Source of the DNA: Tupaia tana
Lineage: Eukaryota; Chordata; Mammalia; Scandentia; Tupaiidae
Length of the DNA: 64,000 nucleotides
Reading direction: 5' to 3'
NCBI GenBank assembly: GCA_026018925.1
Contig: JAKSZU010000008.1
Coordinates: forward strand, 3,958,915 to 4,022,914
In this document: piece by piece, positions 33,298 to 44,369 of the stretch
Layout of the letters: every line of letters starts with the position of its first letter
Position numbering within the stretch: position 1 is the first letter of the stretch
Position numbers and translations under genes: made by a program
Notes under the pieces: generated by a model
Seen by the model: the letters and a program-made list of their open reading frames with translations, nothing else
The model's database searches: none
What the model was told of the DNA's origin: nothing

Positions 33298-33715
33298 AAG
33301 AAAAGCTCTCATTATGTCACAGCTCTCCTCCCTCAGCCTCCTGAGTAGCTGGGGCCACAGGCGCACATACCTGGCTTTTTCAGACAGGGTCTTCCTATGC
33401 TGTCCACATTTGATAGGAATTTGTGATCCTCCTACCCTGGTCTCCCAAAGATATGGTTCTACAGTATGTCTATGTCACTGCCCCGGGTTTTAGGGGAGAT
33501 TGGAACTCAAGCCCAGGCTTTCCATGTGGCCTTCTGAGTAGCTGGGACTACAGGCATACACCACAATACCTGACCTTTTCAGAGTCTTCCAGTGCTGTCC
33601 ACACTGGCTAGGCATTTGAGAACCTTTTACTTTGGTCTCTCAAGGACGTAGTTCTACAGTGTATCTGTGCTGTTGAACCTGGGTTTCAGGGGGGGCTGGG
33701 ACTCAAGCCCAAGCC
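33298..33715 (-). mobile_element. Dimeric 7SL/Alu-like SINE
   Basis: Plus strand at 33,338-33,420 reads cctcagcctcctgagtagc...acaggcgcacatacctggc...agacagggtcttcctatg, then gatcctcctaccctggtctcccaaag, the antisense order of Alu/7SL. A second unit starts at 33,531 (ttctgagtagctgggactac...ccttttcagagtcttcc...ggtctctcaagg). Each unit is about 180 bases and ends in actcaagccca. Two diverged monomers in tandem, tail at left. Confidence 0.75.
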
Positions 33716-34745
33716 TAAGCCTGGGGAGCAGCAGTGTCACCAGTACGTGTTGCTGCAGTGTGCTGCTCGTGTCCTTTTATCAGAGCACTTACTCCATCTA
33801 TGCTCAAAGTAATTACTGATAAACAAGGAATTACTGGTGTCATTCTGTTAGTTTTTTTCTGGTTGTTTCCTTGACGCTTTATTCTTCCTCTTTTGCTATC
33901 TACCTTTGTGGTTTGATGGTTTCCTGGAGCGATATGCTTTGAATCTTTTCTATTTCTGTTTGTGCTTCTACTAAAGAGTTTTACTTTGTGGCTACCATAA
34001 GTTTCCCATAGGTTGTCTCACAATTATCTCAAGCTGATATTACCTTTGTATACATTCTACAATTTTACTCCCCACACATTCTGTGTTTTGATGTCAGGAG
34101 CAATAATGCTGGTTATGACTGAGTACCAACAGGGAGGAATGTCAGATAGCAAACCACAAATTCAGGAAGCCCAGTAACACCAAGCACAGTAAGTGGGAGG
34201 CAAAATACACATCTCAGCATATCATAATCGAACTGCATGAATTTAAAGAGCTGTGAAAAACTTTGAAAGTGAGAGGGAAGAAAAAGAACAGCTTTGCCTG
34301 TGGAAAGGCAGAAGTAATAATTATACCACACTTGTCTTCAGAAATGTAGCAAACAGTAAGATGGAGTCAAATACTTAAAATACGAAAAGCAGAAAAATTC
34401 ACCAACCTAGAATGTTGTATCGAGTGAAATTAAAGAAAAACAAGATTTGTTTAGACCAACATTTTAGAAAAGGGGAGTTTATTCCCAGTAGATCCATTCT
34501 GCAATAAATGTTAAAAAGAAGTTCTTCAGAAAGAAAGAAAATAAGCTCACTTTGAAACATGGATCAACAAAAGGGGGAAGGCATTAGTGAAAGACTGAGA
34601 TCTCAGTGAAGTTAAAACAGTATTTTTTAAATTATTTTTTTCCTTAAATGATCTGATAACAGATTATCCAAAATAAAAATAGCAACAGTGTATTCAGTGG
34701 ATATAACTTATGGATAAGTGCAATAAAGAGCAACAAGGGTAGAAG

Positions 34746-34991
34746 ATTTTCGCTATAGGGTGCATGTGCTCGGCAGACAGACAGAGAGAGACAGAGAGAC
34801 AGAAAGCGAGAAATCACCCCCCAGGGGGGATGGTCACGCCGCAATCCCTTCTCCTCCATTCTCCTCTCGGGATCTTGGGCACGCACGCACACGCGCCCAG
34901 CGTGAGTTTTAAGCCACTGGGTCCGGGACGCGAACCGCAGTCGACTACGTGGGAGTCCAGCAACATGGCCATTACGCTAACTGCTGGTTCC
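34746..34991 (-). mobile_element. tRNA-derived SINE, young-looking
   Basis: Reverse orientation, CpG-rich (gacgcgaaccgcag), nearly no T-run at left. A 15-bp duplication caacaagggtagaag lies at 34,731-34,745 and 34,992-35,006. Confidence 0.95.
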
Positions 34992-35273
34992 CAACAAGGG
35001 TAGAAGGGAGAGAAGGAATTGGAGTTACTTTCTCACAAAGTGCTCGAATTGTCTGTAAAGCAGGACAGTGTGATTTGGAACTGGACTTGGCTTAGACGTA
35101 CATGTATGTTGTAAACCTTAGGACCATCAATTTAAAAAGCAAACAAAAAATTATAATTAATATTCTAAAAGAGAAAATGAAGTCATATCAAATGCTCAGT
35201 TAACTACAGAAAGTTGAAAAATAATGAAATAGAAAAACAAAAATGGGGAAGAAAGGCAATGAATAGAATATAA

Positions 35274-35275
<2 letters not shown>

Positions 35276-35314
<39 letters not shown>
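35276..35314 (+). repeat. (AT)n microsatellite
   Basis: About 18 AT units within L1 ORF2. Confidence 0.95.
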
Positions 35315-35318
<4 letters not shown>

Positions 35319-35808
35319 ATATTAATAATAACTGTAAGTTTCAATTACCTAAATAGAGCAATTAAAATACAGATTGTCAGATTGGATTTTAAAAGGTATT
35401 CCAGCTGTATGTTGTCTACATGAAATTCACTTTAGATATAAAGGCACACATAGATTAAAAGCTAAAAAAAAATAAAGAAAAATGTACAATGGTAACACTA
35501 ATGAAAAGAAAGTTGTACTAGATATATTAATTACAAACTAGGCTTTGAAGGAAAAAAAAGACACTCTCAGTGAAAAAGAAGGGTTTCACTTAATCAAGAG
35601 TGCATTCTCCAAGAAGACGTAACAATCCTTGCTGTCTGTGTGCCTAGCAGAACACTGACAAAATGCATGAGAGCGAAGGACCAAACCCCGAGAAGAGCTG
35701 CATAGGACGACTGCTAGGGCTGAGACTCCAACGCCATCTATTAATAGTGGGCAGACGTGGCAGGCAGAAACTCAGGAAGGGCAGAGTTAAATTTTACAGC
35801 ACCATTAA

Positions 35809-36048
35809 TTGGTCCAGCCTGTAGCCTAGCAATTGAGGGAATCAGATTTCCCGTGGCTACCTGCAGTTTGAGGTCCAGACCCCTGTCTTGGAAAACACCC
35901 AGTGGCTGTCCCTGCAGTCCCAAAATCCCAACAAGGGAAATGAGGAGAAATGACTGCAGTGTGGTCATTCCCCACTGGGGGTATATCTCCTTCCCTTTCT
36001 AGCAAGTGCAGAGGCCTGCTGGCAATTAAAAAAAGAAATATAAAATAA
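35809..36048 (+). mobile_element. tRNA-derived SINE, old copy in L1
   Basis: ttggtccagcctgtagcctagcaattgaggg, gcagtttgaggtccag, gggggtatatctccttccc and caattaaaaaaag; substituted but in order. Confidence 0.75.
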
Positions 36049-36548
36049 AAGCACCACGATTAGTCAACTGCATATAATAGATTAATAAAATTACTTCACC
36101 CCATACAGCAGAATACACATTCTTCTTAGGCTCACATGAAACACTCACCATATAACTCATGTGCTGGATCACAAAACAAAACCTAAAGCATATAAAAGAG
36201 TAGAAATTATACTAGCAGAGTATATAGAAAACAATATATGTTTTCAAATTATAATGGAAATACAGTAATAGAACAAGAAAGAAAAAAATTAAGAAGTCTT
36301 GTCTACTTAAAAGTGTTAGTTGTCAAAATGCTCTGCAGATTGTTTCATGATTGCTTTATAAAATTGTGAACGTTCAAGTGTAATAACACTTGAAGACTAC
36401 AGATGAAAATATATCTCATTTCTAATAAAAAATAAAGAAAAAAGAAGAGAGTTAGAAAACCCCAAAGTACTAGGATATTAAATGACATACTTCTATGTGT
36501 TCTATGGGTCAAAGAAGAAATCTCAAGATATTAAAAACATTTAGAGCT

Positions 36549-36806
36549 GGGACCAGCAGTTAGCGTAATGGCTATGTTGCTGGACTCCCATGTAGTCGAC
36601 TGCGGTTTGAATCCCGGACCTGGTGGCTTAAACTCATGCTGGGTGCATGTGCATACCTGCCCAAGATCCCGAGAATGGAGGAGAAGGGATTGCGGCGTGG
36701 TCATCCCCCCTGTACGGTAATTTATCGCAGCTTTCTGTCTCTCTGTCTCTCTCTTTCTGGCAAGCGCACACGCCCTATAGCAAAAATATCTCCCCAAAAA
36801 TAAAAG
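36549..36806 (+). mobile_element. tRNA-derived SINE in L1
   Basis: Starts gggaccagcagttagcg; box B ggtttgaatcc. A 15-bp duplication aaaacatttagagct lies at 36,534-36,548 and 36,807-36,821. Confidence 0.95.
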
Positions 36807-38264
36807 AAAACATTTAGAGCTAAATAAAAATGGAAATGCAACTTATCAATATTTGTAGAATCCATTCAAAGAGATACTTAAAAACTTTTGTCATTGAATA
36901 CACATACAAGACAAAAAGAAAAATCAGTAATATAAATTTCACATTAGGAAACTTTAAAAATAAGAGTGAATTAAGTACAAAGAAAACTTAAAAGAAGAAA
37001 TTGTAAAAAATTATTGCAGAAAACAATAAACTGTGAACAGAATATCAATAAAGAAAATAAGCAAATCAAAATATTTCTTTGAAGAGTTCAATGAAATTGA
37101 TAAGCCTTTACTCAAGCTAACTATGAAAAGAAGGGGGAGGACACAAATTATTAATGTCAAAAATAATGGCCCTACTTATTCCATGGGCATTGATAGAATT
37201 GTAAAGTATGTTATAATCACGTCCATGCACACACATGTGATAAACTAGATGAAATGCCTTAATTTATTGAAAGACAATCTGCCAAAATTGTTTTTGGCAA
37301 CCAATGAAATAGACAATCTGAATGACTCTATGGATGTTAAATAAATCAAATTGGTAAGTAGTCGCCTTTTTAAATAAGTCCCAGGTTCAGAGAAATTCAC
37401 TGGTGAATTCTACCACTTATTTAAGGAATCCATTATATTAATTCTCTTTGATTTCTTTCAGAAGAGAAGGCAAAGTGAGCCTTTCCTAACTCATTCTATG
37501 AGCCCAGTATCCTCCTAATATAAAAGCCAAAGACATTAAAATCAAAGAAAAATACAAACATATTATTCATAAGTATAGATGTAAAGAAAATCCTTACACA
37601 ATATTAACAAATCAAGTTCAGTAATGTTTAACAATAATTATAGACCATGATGCAGTAAGGTTCCTGATTCTATGAATAGATGCCAAAATTTTGACTAAAT
37701 GCAACATCCCATCCATTACTGATAAGAATCCTCAGTAAACTTTAAATAGAGGGAAATTTTTGAACTTGGTAAATAACATACATGAAATTCCTATAGGCAC
37801 CATTATCATTAACTGTGAGAAGCTAGCAGCTTTTCCCACTACGATCTGGAACAAGCTAAGTGTGTCCCTCTCACCACTCCTCCTCAGCATTGTCCGAGAT
37901 GCACCGTTAGTACAAGTCTCTGCAGGACGCTGGAAAAGGAATTGGAAGGTATGTTAATTGGGAGGGAATAAGCAAAACTCTTTGGTTGCTGATTATACTC
38001 TTCTCCATACAGAAAATCAAAAATTAACAAGAACTAAAAGTCCCAGAACTAATAAAAAAAATACAGCAAGGTTGCAGGATACAAATTTAGTATAAGAAAG
38101 TCAATCACTTTTCTACGTGTCATGAACAAACCAGTGGAACTTGAAACTAAAATCACAATGCCATTTATATTAGCATCCCCTAATAAATGAAATACTTAGG
38201 TATAAATCAGACAAAATATGTGTTATATAAAAAGCTGTATGCAGAAGTCTAGAAAAGTCCTTTT

Positions 38265-38797
38265 CCTCTTTAAATATTTATTGTAATTTATGATTTACAT
38301 ATTACCGTTACATATCTTTGTAGAGTATAGGATGGTCTTTAAAAGCATTTGTGTGGTGGGTAATAAACTGAGGATATAAACATACTTACTACCATCAGGA
38401 TTTAACACTGTATTATCATACGTCATGAACATTTGAAACTCGCTCCAATGCTTATTCTGCACATATGTACTGAATTGTCTAAGACATTCTTTACTGTGAG
38501 ATACAGTTCTAAAGAAAAACATATTGATTAAAAATAAGGCAACCAAAATCTCATAAATTAGCAACATTGCCAATAAAAGAAGAATTTGTAATTTCCACAT
38601 AGAAAACTGTGCGAGGTAAGAGTTTATAATCTGAAAAAATTCTGTCAGTATCAATCATTGATCCAGTTAGAAATAGGACAAATTGTACATAGCAAACAAT
38701 CGCTCATTAGAAAGAGATAGAAAAGGAACACTTTTTACTCGCACACTGTGAGTTCTTAGAAGACCACAGTACTGTCCTGCACATAAAGAAAGAAGTC
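38265..38797 (-). other. Unassigned AT-rich segment with 119-residue minus-strand frame
   Basis: Not clearly L1 or SINE. The minus frame (38,654-38,295) has a hydrophobic stretch (LQILLLLAMLLIYEILVAL) but no family I recognise. Read on the minus strand, the segment ends in aataaatatttaaag, which could be a polyadenylation-like 3' end of an old retroposon. Confidence 0.25.
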
Positions 38798-38798
38798 C

Positions 38799-38981
38799 TT
38801 GGGACCAGCAGGTGGCATGAAAGTTAAGGTGCTGGACTTCCACATGGCTGACTGCAGTTTGAGTCCTGGACCCAGAGGCATGAAACTTATGCCAGTGTAT
38901 GTGTGTCATGCTCCAAACCCCGAGAGAACAAAGGAGAAGTGGGGTCTCTCTGTGTCCCTGGTGAATACACATGACCTCTAT

Positions 38982-39012
<31 letters not shown>

Positions 39013-39020
39013 ACAAACAA
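38799..39020 (+). mobile_element. tRNA-derived SINE with (AAAAC)n tail
   Basis: gggaccagcaggtggcatgaaagttaagg, box B-like gtttgagtcc. The body is shortened, and the tail is a run of aaaac units (38,984-39,022). Confidence 0.9.
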
Positions 39021-39024
39021 AAAA

Positions 39025-39330
39025 ACTCTCTCTCTCTCGAAAGAAAGAAAAACAGAGAAAGTTAGAAAGAAAAGGAAATTTTCAAAAAAATAAAGAAAAA
39101 AAGAAAAGAGATGTTACAAGTGAGGACATGGTCAAGGCAGTGATTTGGTGATATATAGGCTTTACAGAATTCTTTGTTTTAGCCTTTTTAAAATTCCTTC
39201 CAAAGAAAGACTCAGCTACTTGTACCATTTTGGACTTTACCTCTATTATCTAGTTTTATACAATGAGTAATGTTTATTGTAAATTGAAACCTATGGAGAC
39301 AACTCTCTATCAAATAATTGGAGACTGTAT
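39025..39330. other. Unassigned AT-rich stretch
   Basis: Starts with a CT run and purine-rich sequence. Nothing recognisable follows until L1 sequence near 39,340. Confidence 0.3.
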
Positions 39331-39334
39331 TTAA

Positions 39335-41610
39335 ACCTGCTTGTGTGTAAAATAGTTGAATTTACATTTAGTCCTGACATTCAATGTTATTATCAATATG
39401 CATGGACTTATCATTTTGTTCTAGTAGTTTTATGTTCTCTTACTTCTCTTTGTCTCACTTTAGCCTTCCTTAGTAGTCCTTAAGTATTTCCTGAAGAGCC
39501 AGTTTAGCTTTGGTGAATTCTTTCAGCATTTGTTTATCTGGAGATGATTTTATTTCTCCTTTCCATTTGAAGGATAATCTTACTGGATATGGTATTCTTG
39601 ACTGAAATTGCTTTTTCTTTCAGAGTTTTAAATATGTCTTCCCATCATTTCTTTGCCTACATCATTTCAGTTGCAAGATACAATGTCAGTCTAGTGGGGT
39701 AGACTTTATAAGTAACCTGGCATTTCTGTCTTGCCATTTTTATAATATTGTCTTTGCCTTTTTATTAATATTTTTAAATTTTTAAAATATATTTTATTTT
39801 CTTTTATTTTATAAATCAATCACTATACATCACTTAGCTTATAAAATGAATTTTACAACATGAATACATTTTACACCAGTCCAGCTGGGGATACTACACA
39901 CGTTATCATCTACAGATGATAGCCCATTTTTGTGTCCCATAAGTATCCAGCCTCTATTTTTCTCCTTAATGTCTTTCCTCACACTCTCCTTCTTCTTCCA
40001 CCATCTTCTCACACTGTATCTTATATCTATAACCATTTTTTATGTTTCTATATCCTCTTATATTTCAATTTTAGCCAGAGTGTGGACATTTGGTATATAT
40101 TAAGTGGAGATATACAATATCTCTCCTTCATAGCCTGGCTTGCTTCACTCAGCAATAAATCTTCCATAGTTGTCTACTTTCTATCAAAAGCCAGGGTCAT
40201 CTTTTTTTTTTTTTTTTAAGGCTGAGTAGTCTTCCATAGAGTATATGTGCCACACTTTTTCGATCCATTCTTGTGTTTGTGAACATTGGGTGGTTATCTT
40301 GGAGAGGACCTTCTTATGTTATATCTATTTAGAGTCCTTTGTACCTCCAGGATTTGGATGTTTGCATGAGTTTCTAAATTTGGAAATTTTCAGCTAAAAT
40401 ATTATGAAAGATGTTTTCTATGCCTTTACCTGTCTCTTCACCTTCTAGAATACCTGTTATGGAGATATTCGGGCTGAATGTTGTTTAGGATTTCCTGTAT
40501 ATTATCCTAATTTTTAATGGTTATTCTTCTGTCCTTTTTGGTTGTTTGGATTAAGCTAGAGGTTTTGTCTTCAAGGTCAAAGATTCTTTCTTCTACATAG
40601 TCTAATCTACTATTGATAATTTTGAGGGAGGTTTTGATTTCTTGCATTGTATTCCTTAATCTTGAGAAATCCTGTTTGATTCTTTTTAAGTGTAACTATC
40701 TTTTTATGGAATTCCTCCTCCAAGTCATGGAAGGATTTTCTAATTTCTTCTCATTTCTTGATTCATAAAAGGTTCCCTTTTCCCAGCTCTATTGTTAAAA
40801 ACACTATATTTTCTCTATTGAATTTCCTGTTTCTTTGTCAAAATGGGTTGAGTACATGTATGTGGGTCTACTTCTGATCTCTCTATTCTGTTTTATTGAT
40901 ACACTGATCTGTTATTTCACAAAGTCTACAATTCTTAATTACTGGGGCTTTGCAATAATTCTTTTATTTTTCTTTTATAAGGTTTGCCTTCTATAACCTA
41001 AACTAGCTTCACACCCTAAGAATTCATTGCCTGTTTTCTCTTGCATATCACTGAATTTTGTTACTATTAATATTCTGAATTCTTTTTCTGACATTTCTGT
41101 AATCCCTCATGTTTTATCTACTGTTGGTGAGGAGTTATAATTGTTTGAGGGAAGTATTTTCTAAATATTTTCCTATTTCTTGGGGGCTCTGCATTGATTT
41201 TCAGTCATCTGGTGATATACTAACTTCTTACCTCTTCTCTGGAGTATGTTTTTGTAGCTGTGTGCTCCTGCACTTCTCTATGATAAGCATAAGCTCCGTG
41301 CCAATTTCCCTCATCTTCTGTGGGTGGGAGTGCAGAATCCACAGTAGGAGCTCTGGGTTGGGGTTTTTCAGAAGAAAATTTCCCTCCTTTTACCCCTAAA
41401 AGAGGTATAGGGAAAGAATTCCTCCAGAGTTTTCTAGTTTCAGGGATTTGAATCTTCTTTACCCAAAGCTACCTGCTCCCAGTGTAAGTGGAGATTAAGC
41501 TGGCAGAGAGAATATCAGGTGATAGACCGCTTCGCACTGCATGAGCTGGAGTGCTCCTCCTTCCCCACAGCAGACTGGGCACGAGTACCTGCTGATGAAC
41601 TTAGCTTGGG
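39335..41610 (-). mobile_element. L1 ORF1 and 5' region, antisense, with L1 pieces inserted
   Basis: 39,480-39,760 reads cagccagtttagc...gaattctttcagcatttgtttatctgg...ggatatggtattcttgactg, the reversed C-terminal domain of ORF1. It resumes at 40,295 (cttggagaggaccttctta, gtacctccaggatttggatg) and continues to about 40,770. The coiled-coil part (gattctttcttctac) is at 40,580-40,640. 40,775-41,010 is a piece of ORF2, and 41,020-41,610 L1 5' sequence. ORF1p would be an RNA-binding chaperone; this copy is broken. Confidence 0.75.
39770..40292 (-). mobile_element. L1 3' end inserted within L1 ORF1, antisense
   Basis: Begins with T/A-rich reversed tail, contains cactatacatcacttagc, cacactgtatcttatatctat, ttgcttcactcagcaataaatc and gctgagtagtcttccat, the reversed lineage L1 3' UTR and end of ORF2. 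ORF1 sequence lies on both sides. Confidence 0.75.
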
Positions 41611-41659
41611 TCTGCCTGTTTGAAAGTGGCCATCTGTATTCATTAATATTAGCTGTTAT

Positions 41660-41899
41660 TGGCACCAGCAAATGGTGTAATGGTTATGTCACTGGACTCC
41701 CACATAGGTGATCATGGTTTGAGTCTTAAACCCGGTGTTTTGAAACTCACATCAGGCATGTGTGTGTGCATGCCCAAAATCCTAAGAGGAGGAGGAAGGA
41801 GAAGGATTTACAGTATGGCCATCCTCCTGGGGGGTGATTTCTCACTTTCTGTCTCTCTCAGTCTCTCCAGCGAGTGCATGTGCCCTATAGCAAAATCTC

Positions 41900-41900
<1 letters not shown>
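41660..41900 (+). mobile_element. tRNA-derived SINE with (TA)n tail
   Basis: ggcaccagcaaatggtgtaatggttatgtc, body, ccctatagcaaaatctctctaa, then a long TA repeat instead of a poly-A tail. Confidence 0.9.
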
Positions 41901-41901
<1 letters not shown>

Positions 41902-41953
<52 letters not shown>

Positions 41954-42085
41954 TATATATACACACACGTATGTGTATATATATTAGCTTTTATATATTA
42001 TCTCTCATATATATTATATATAACATTATATAATATACATAATATATTACACTATATATTATATATAATATATATATTATAAATA
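41902..42085 (+). repeat. (TA)n-rich tract
   Basis: About 60 bases of pure TA followed by 120 bases of interrupted TA/TATAA sequence with a small acacacacgtatgtgtat palindrome. Confidence 0.93.
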
Positions 42086-42225
42086 TTAACTTTTCTTTCA
42101 AGATCTTGCAAAATTCAGCAGTGAAACCATCTGGTCATAAGCTTTTCTTTGTTGAGAAACTTTAATTACTGATTCAATCTCATTGGTGATTATTGGTCTG
42201 CTCAGATTTTCTATTTTCTTCCTTA

Positions 42226-42272
42226 ATAAGATATATATACACACACACACATACACACACACACACACACAA

Positions 42273-42303
<31 letters not shown>

Positions 42304-42322
42304 CATATATATAATATATATT
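42226..42322 (+). repeat. (TA)n/(CA)n compound microsatellite
   Basis: atatatatac, then CA units, then further TA units and tatatacatatat. Confidence 0.93.
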
Positions 42323-42603
42323 TTTATGGCCAGAACTTTATCAATTTCTAGATTTTTCAGTTTTTGGCATATAGTTGGTCATTATGGTCTTCTATCTCTT
42401 GGATTGACGGATCTCCTTTTTGCTGCTTTTATCTCTAGAGACTAGAAAATTCTAATAAAAAAATTAAAAATTAAAAAATCGATAGTCTATGTCCACAGGT
42501 AGAAAAACTTAATATCATCAAGTCAGTTCTTCCCAACTTCATTTTTAGTTTCAATGAAACCCCTATCAAAATCCTTAAATTTATTTTGTAGATATCAACG
42601 AAC

Positions 42604-42868
42604 TGGAACCAGCAGTTGGCGAAATGGCTATGTCACTGGACTCCCATGTAGTCGACCATGGTTCAAGTCGCAGACCTGGTGGCTTAAACTCACGCTGCAC
42701 ACACGTGTGTGTGTGCCTAAGATCCCCAGAAGAGAATGGAGTAGAAGGGACTGTGGTCTGGCCATCCCCCCTGGGGGATAATTTTTCGCTTTCTGTCTCT
42801 CTATCTCTCTCTGTCTTTCTGGCGAGTGCACACACCCTATAGCAAAAACCTCTCAAAAACAAAAACAA
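42604..42868 (+). mobile_element. tRNA-derived SINE in L1
   Basis: tggaaccagcagttggcg, box B ggttcaagtcg, tail caaaaacaaaaacaaaac. Fairly CpG-rich. Confidence 0.92.
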
Positions 42869-42979
42869 AACAGATTCTGTAGTGCGTATGAAGGGGAAAA
42901 GACTTGGACTAACCAATGCAATATTAAAGGAGAAGGACAAAGATAGAGGACTGACAGTACCTGCTTTAAGAATTATTAT

Positions 42980-43241
42980 AGGGCCCAGCAGATGGTGTAG
43001 CAGTTGTGTCGCTGGGCTCCTATATGGCTGACTGTGGTTTGAGTTCTGGACCCAGTGGCTCAAAATTCATGCCGGGTGTATGTACATGCATGCCCAAGAT
43101 CCTGGGAGAAGGGATTGTGGAATGGCCATCTGCCACCTCAGTTGGGAATTTATCACTTTGCCTCTCACTTTGTCTGTTTCTATCTGGTAAACACATGCAC
43201 CCTGAGGCAAAACTTAGAAAAGAAAAAAAAAAAAAAAAAAG
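42980..43241 (+). mobile_element. tRNA-derived SINE in L1, diverged
   Basis: gggcccagcagatggtgtagcagttg, box B-like gtttgagttc, tail poly-A 43,220-43,240. Flanked by agaattattata at 42,969 and agaattattga at 43,240, the duplicated L1 target. Confidence 0.9.
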
Positions 43242-43418
43242 AATTATTGAGAAGTGCCAGTAATTAAGAAATGTAGAATTTGTGAAATAATAGACCAGTG
43301 TATAAGTAAAACAGAATAGAGAGATCAGGACCCACATACGTATATTCAACTCATTTTTTGACAAAGAAACAAAGGAAATTCAATAGAGAAAAATACAGTG
43401 TTTTTAACAATAGTGCTG

Positions 43419-43697
43419 GGGGAACCAACAGTTAGCGTAATGGCTATGTCGCTGGACTCCCACATAGTCGACCGCGGTTCGCGTCCCGGACCCGGTGGCT
43501 TAAAACTCACGCCGGGCGCGTGTGCGTGTTTTCCCAAGATCCTGAGAGGAGAATGGAGGAGAAGGGATTGCGGCGTGACCATTCCCCCTGGGGGGTGATT
43601 TCTCTCTTTCTGTCTCTATGTCTCTCTCTGTCTGTCTGGCGAGTGCATGCGCCCTATAGTGAAAATCTCTCAAAAAAAAAAAAAAAAAAAAAAAAAA
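43419..43697 (+). mobile_element. tRNA-derived SINE, young-looking, in L1
   Basis: gggaaccaacagttagcg, box B ggttcgcgtcc, CpG-rich, long A tail. The target acaatagtgctggg (43,408) returns as acaataatgttggg (43,697). Confidence 0.94.
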
Positions 43698-44369
43698 CAA
43701 TAATGTTGGGAAAGGTGAACCTTCTATGAACAACAACCAAAAAATGAGTCCAGACACAAATTTTAAAACCTCCACCAAAATTAATGCAAAAACAAATACA
43801 GACGTAACTATAAGCAAAACTATAAAACTCTTTGGAGATAAGGTAAGATTTTTGTATATTGACTTTATTGTCAAACACTCAACCGCGAGCTACGCTTTTG
43901 TCCTTGTATGTACATTTTATATCCTACAACTTTACTGAGTTAATTTATCAGTTTTTGTGAGGTTTCTTTGTGCAGAGTTTTTAGAGTTTTCTCTATATAA
44001 GATTATGTCCTCTGCAAACAGGGACAGCTTGGCCTTCTATTTTTCAATTTGGTTGTCCTTTATTCTTTATCTTGCCTAATTGCTCAGGGCAGTACTTCCA
44101 CTGTTATGTTAATAGGAGTGGGGAAAGGAGGCATCTTTGTCTTGTTCCAATTCTTAGAGACCAAGCTTTTAGCATTCTTCCATTCAGAAGGATTTTTGCT
44201 GTGGGATTGTCATAAATGGCACTTATTGTATTGAGGCACATTCCTCCTATCCCCTCTTTGTTGAATGTTTTTTCTATAAATACATGTTGAATTTTTTCTA
44301 ATGCTTTTTCTTCATCTATTAAGATGATATGATATTTTTTATTTTAAAGAATTCTTTTTATTTAACTTC

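Larger units (their letters stand above)
29060..34085 (-). mobile_element. Long L1, antisense: 3' UTR, ORF2 and start of ORF2
   Basis: At left, acaatttacgataaag...atcaagctaattatcatatccatcacctc is the reversed L1MA/MB-type 3' UTR. 29,700-30,060 is the reversed ORF2 C-terminal end (ccatgaaatggtatctcactgtgg). 31,000-32,300 is reverse transcriptase and 32,300-33,060 the endonuclease side. 33,775-34,085 continues it beyond an inserted SINE. ORF2p would supply nicking and reverse transcription, but the frame is broken throughout. SINEs lie at 30,156, 30,681 and 33,090. Confidence 0.88.
34090..38262 (+). mobile_element. L1, sense: ORF1 end, ORF2 endonuclease and reverse transcriptase
   Basis: 34,090-34,640 follows an old-type L1 ORF1 C-terminal part (caaattcaggaagcccag, aatcgaactgcatg, cctagaatgttgtatc, gaagttcttcag). 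From 35,000 it is ORF2: agcagaatacacattcttct (36,109), cactggtgaattctaccac (37,398), tctcaccactcctcctcagc (37,869) and gttgcaggatacaaattt (38,070). The 3' end is missing; it stops near 38,262. The frame is broken. SINEs at 34,746, 35,809 and 36,549. Confidence 0.87.
41612..42440 (-). mobile_element. L1 ORF2 fragment, antisense
   Basis: gccatctgtattcattaatattagc, interrupted by a SINE and an AT repeat, then gatcttgcaaaattcagcagtg and atctggtcataagc: reversed ORF2 between endonuclease and RT. It is paralogous to 44,820-45,080. Confidence 0.75.
42460..43860 (+). mobile_element. L1 ORF2 3' part, sense, cut by three SINEs
   Basis: atcatcaagtcagttcttccc and tcaatgaaacccctatcaaaatcc (42,517-42,572), ggaggactgacagtacctgc-like sequence (42,948), gatcaggacccacatacg (43,325) and caccaaaattaatgcaaaaac (43,774) are consecutive pieces of the ORF2 C-terminal region. 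The three SINEs at 42,604, 42,980 and 43,419 sit between them, each with TSD-like repeats. Confidence 0.85.

Noticed and set aside
33035-33493. Open frame of 152 residues rich in S, F and L
   Set aside because: Product of the pyrimidine microsatellite and the 7SL-like SINE; not a protein gene.
38667-39020. 117-residue minus-strand frame
   Set aside because: Overlaps a SINE and its (AAAAC)n tail; explained by the repeat.
43440-43510. tRNA genes at SINE heads with box A and box B
   Set aside because: The heads lack a foldable anticodon arm and acceptor pairing and continue into the SINE body; they are SINE promoters, not tRNA genes.
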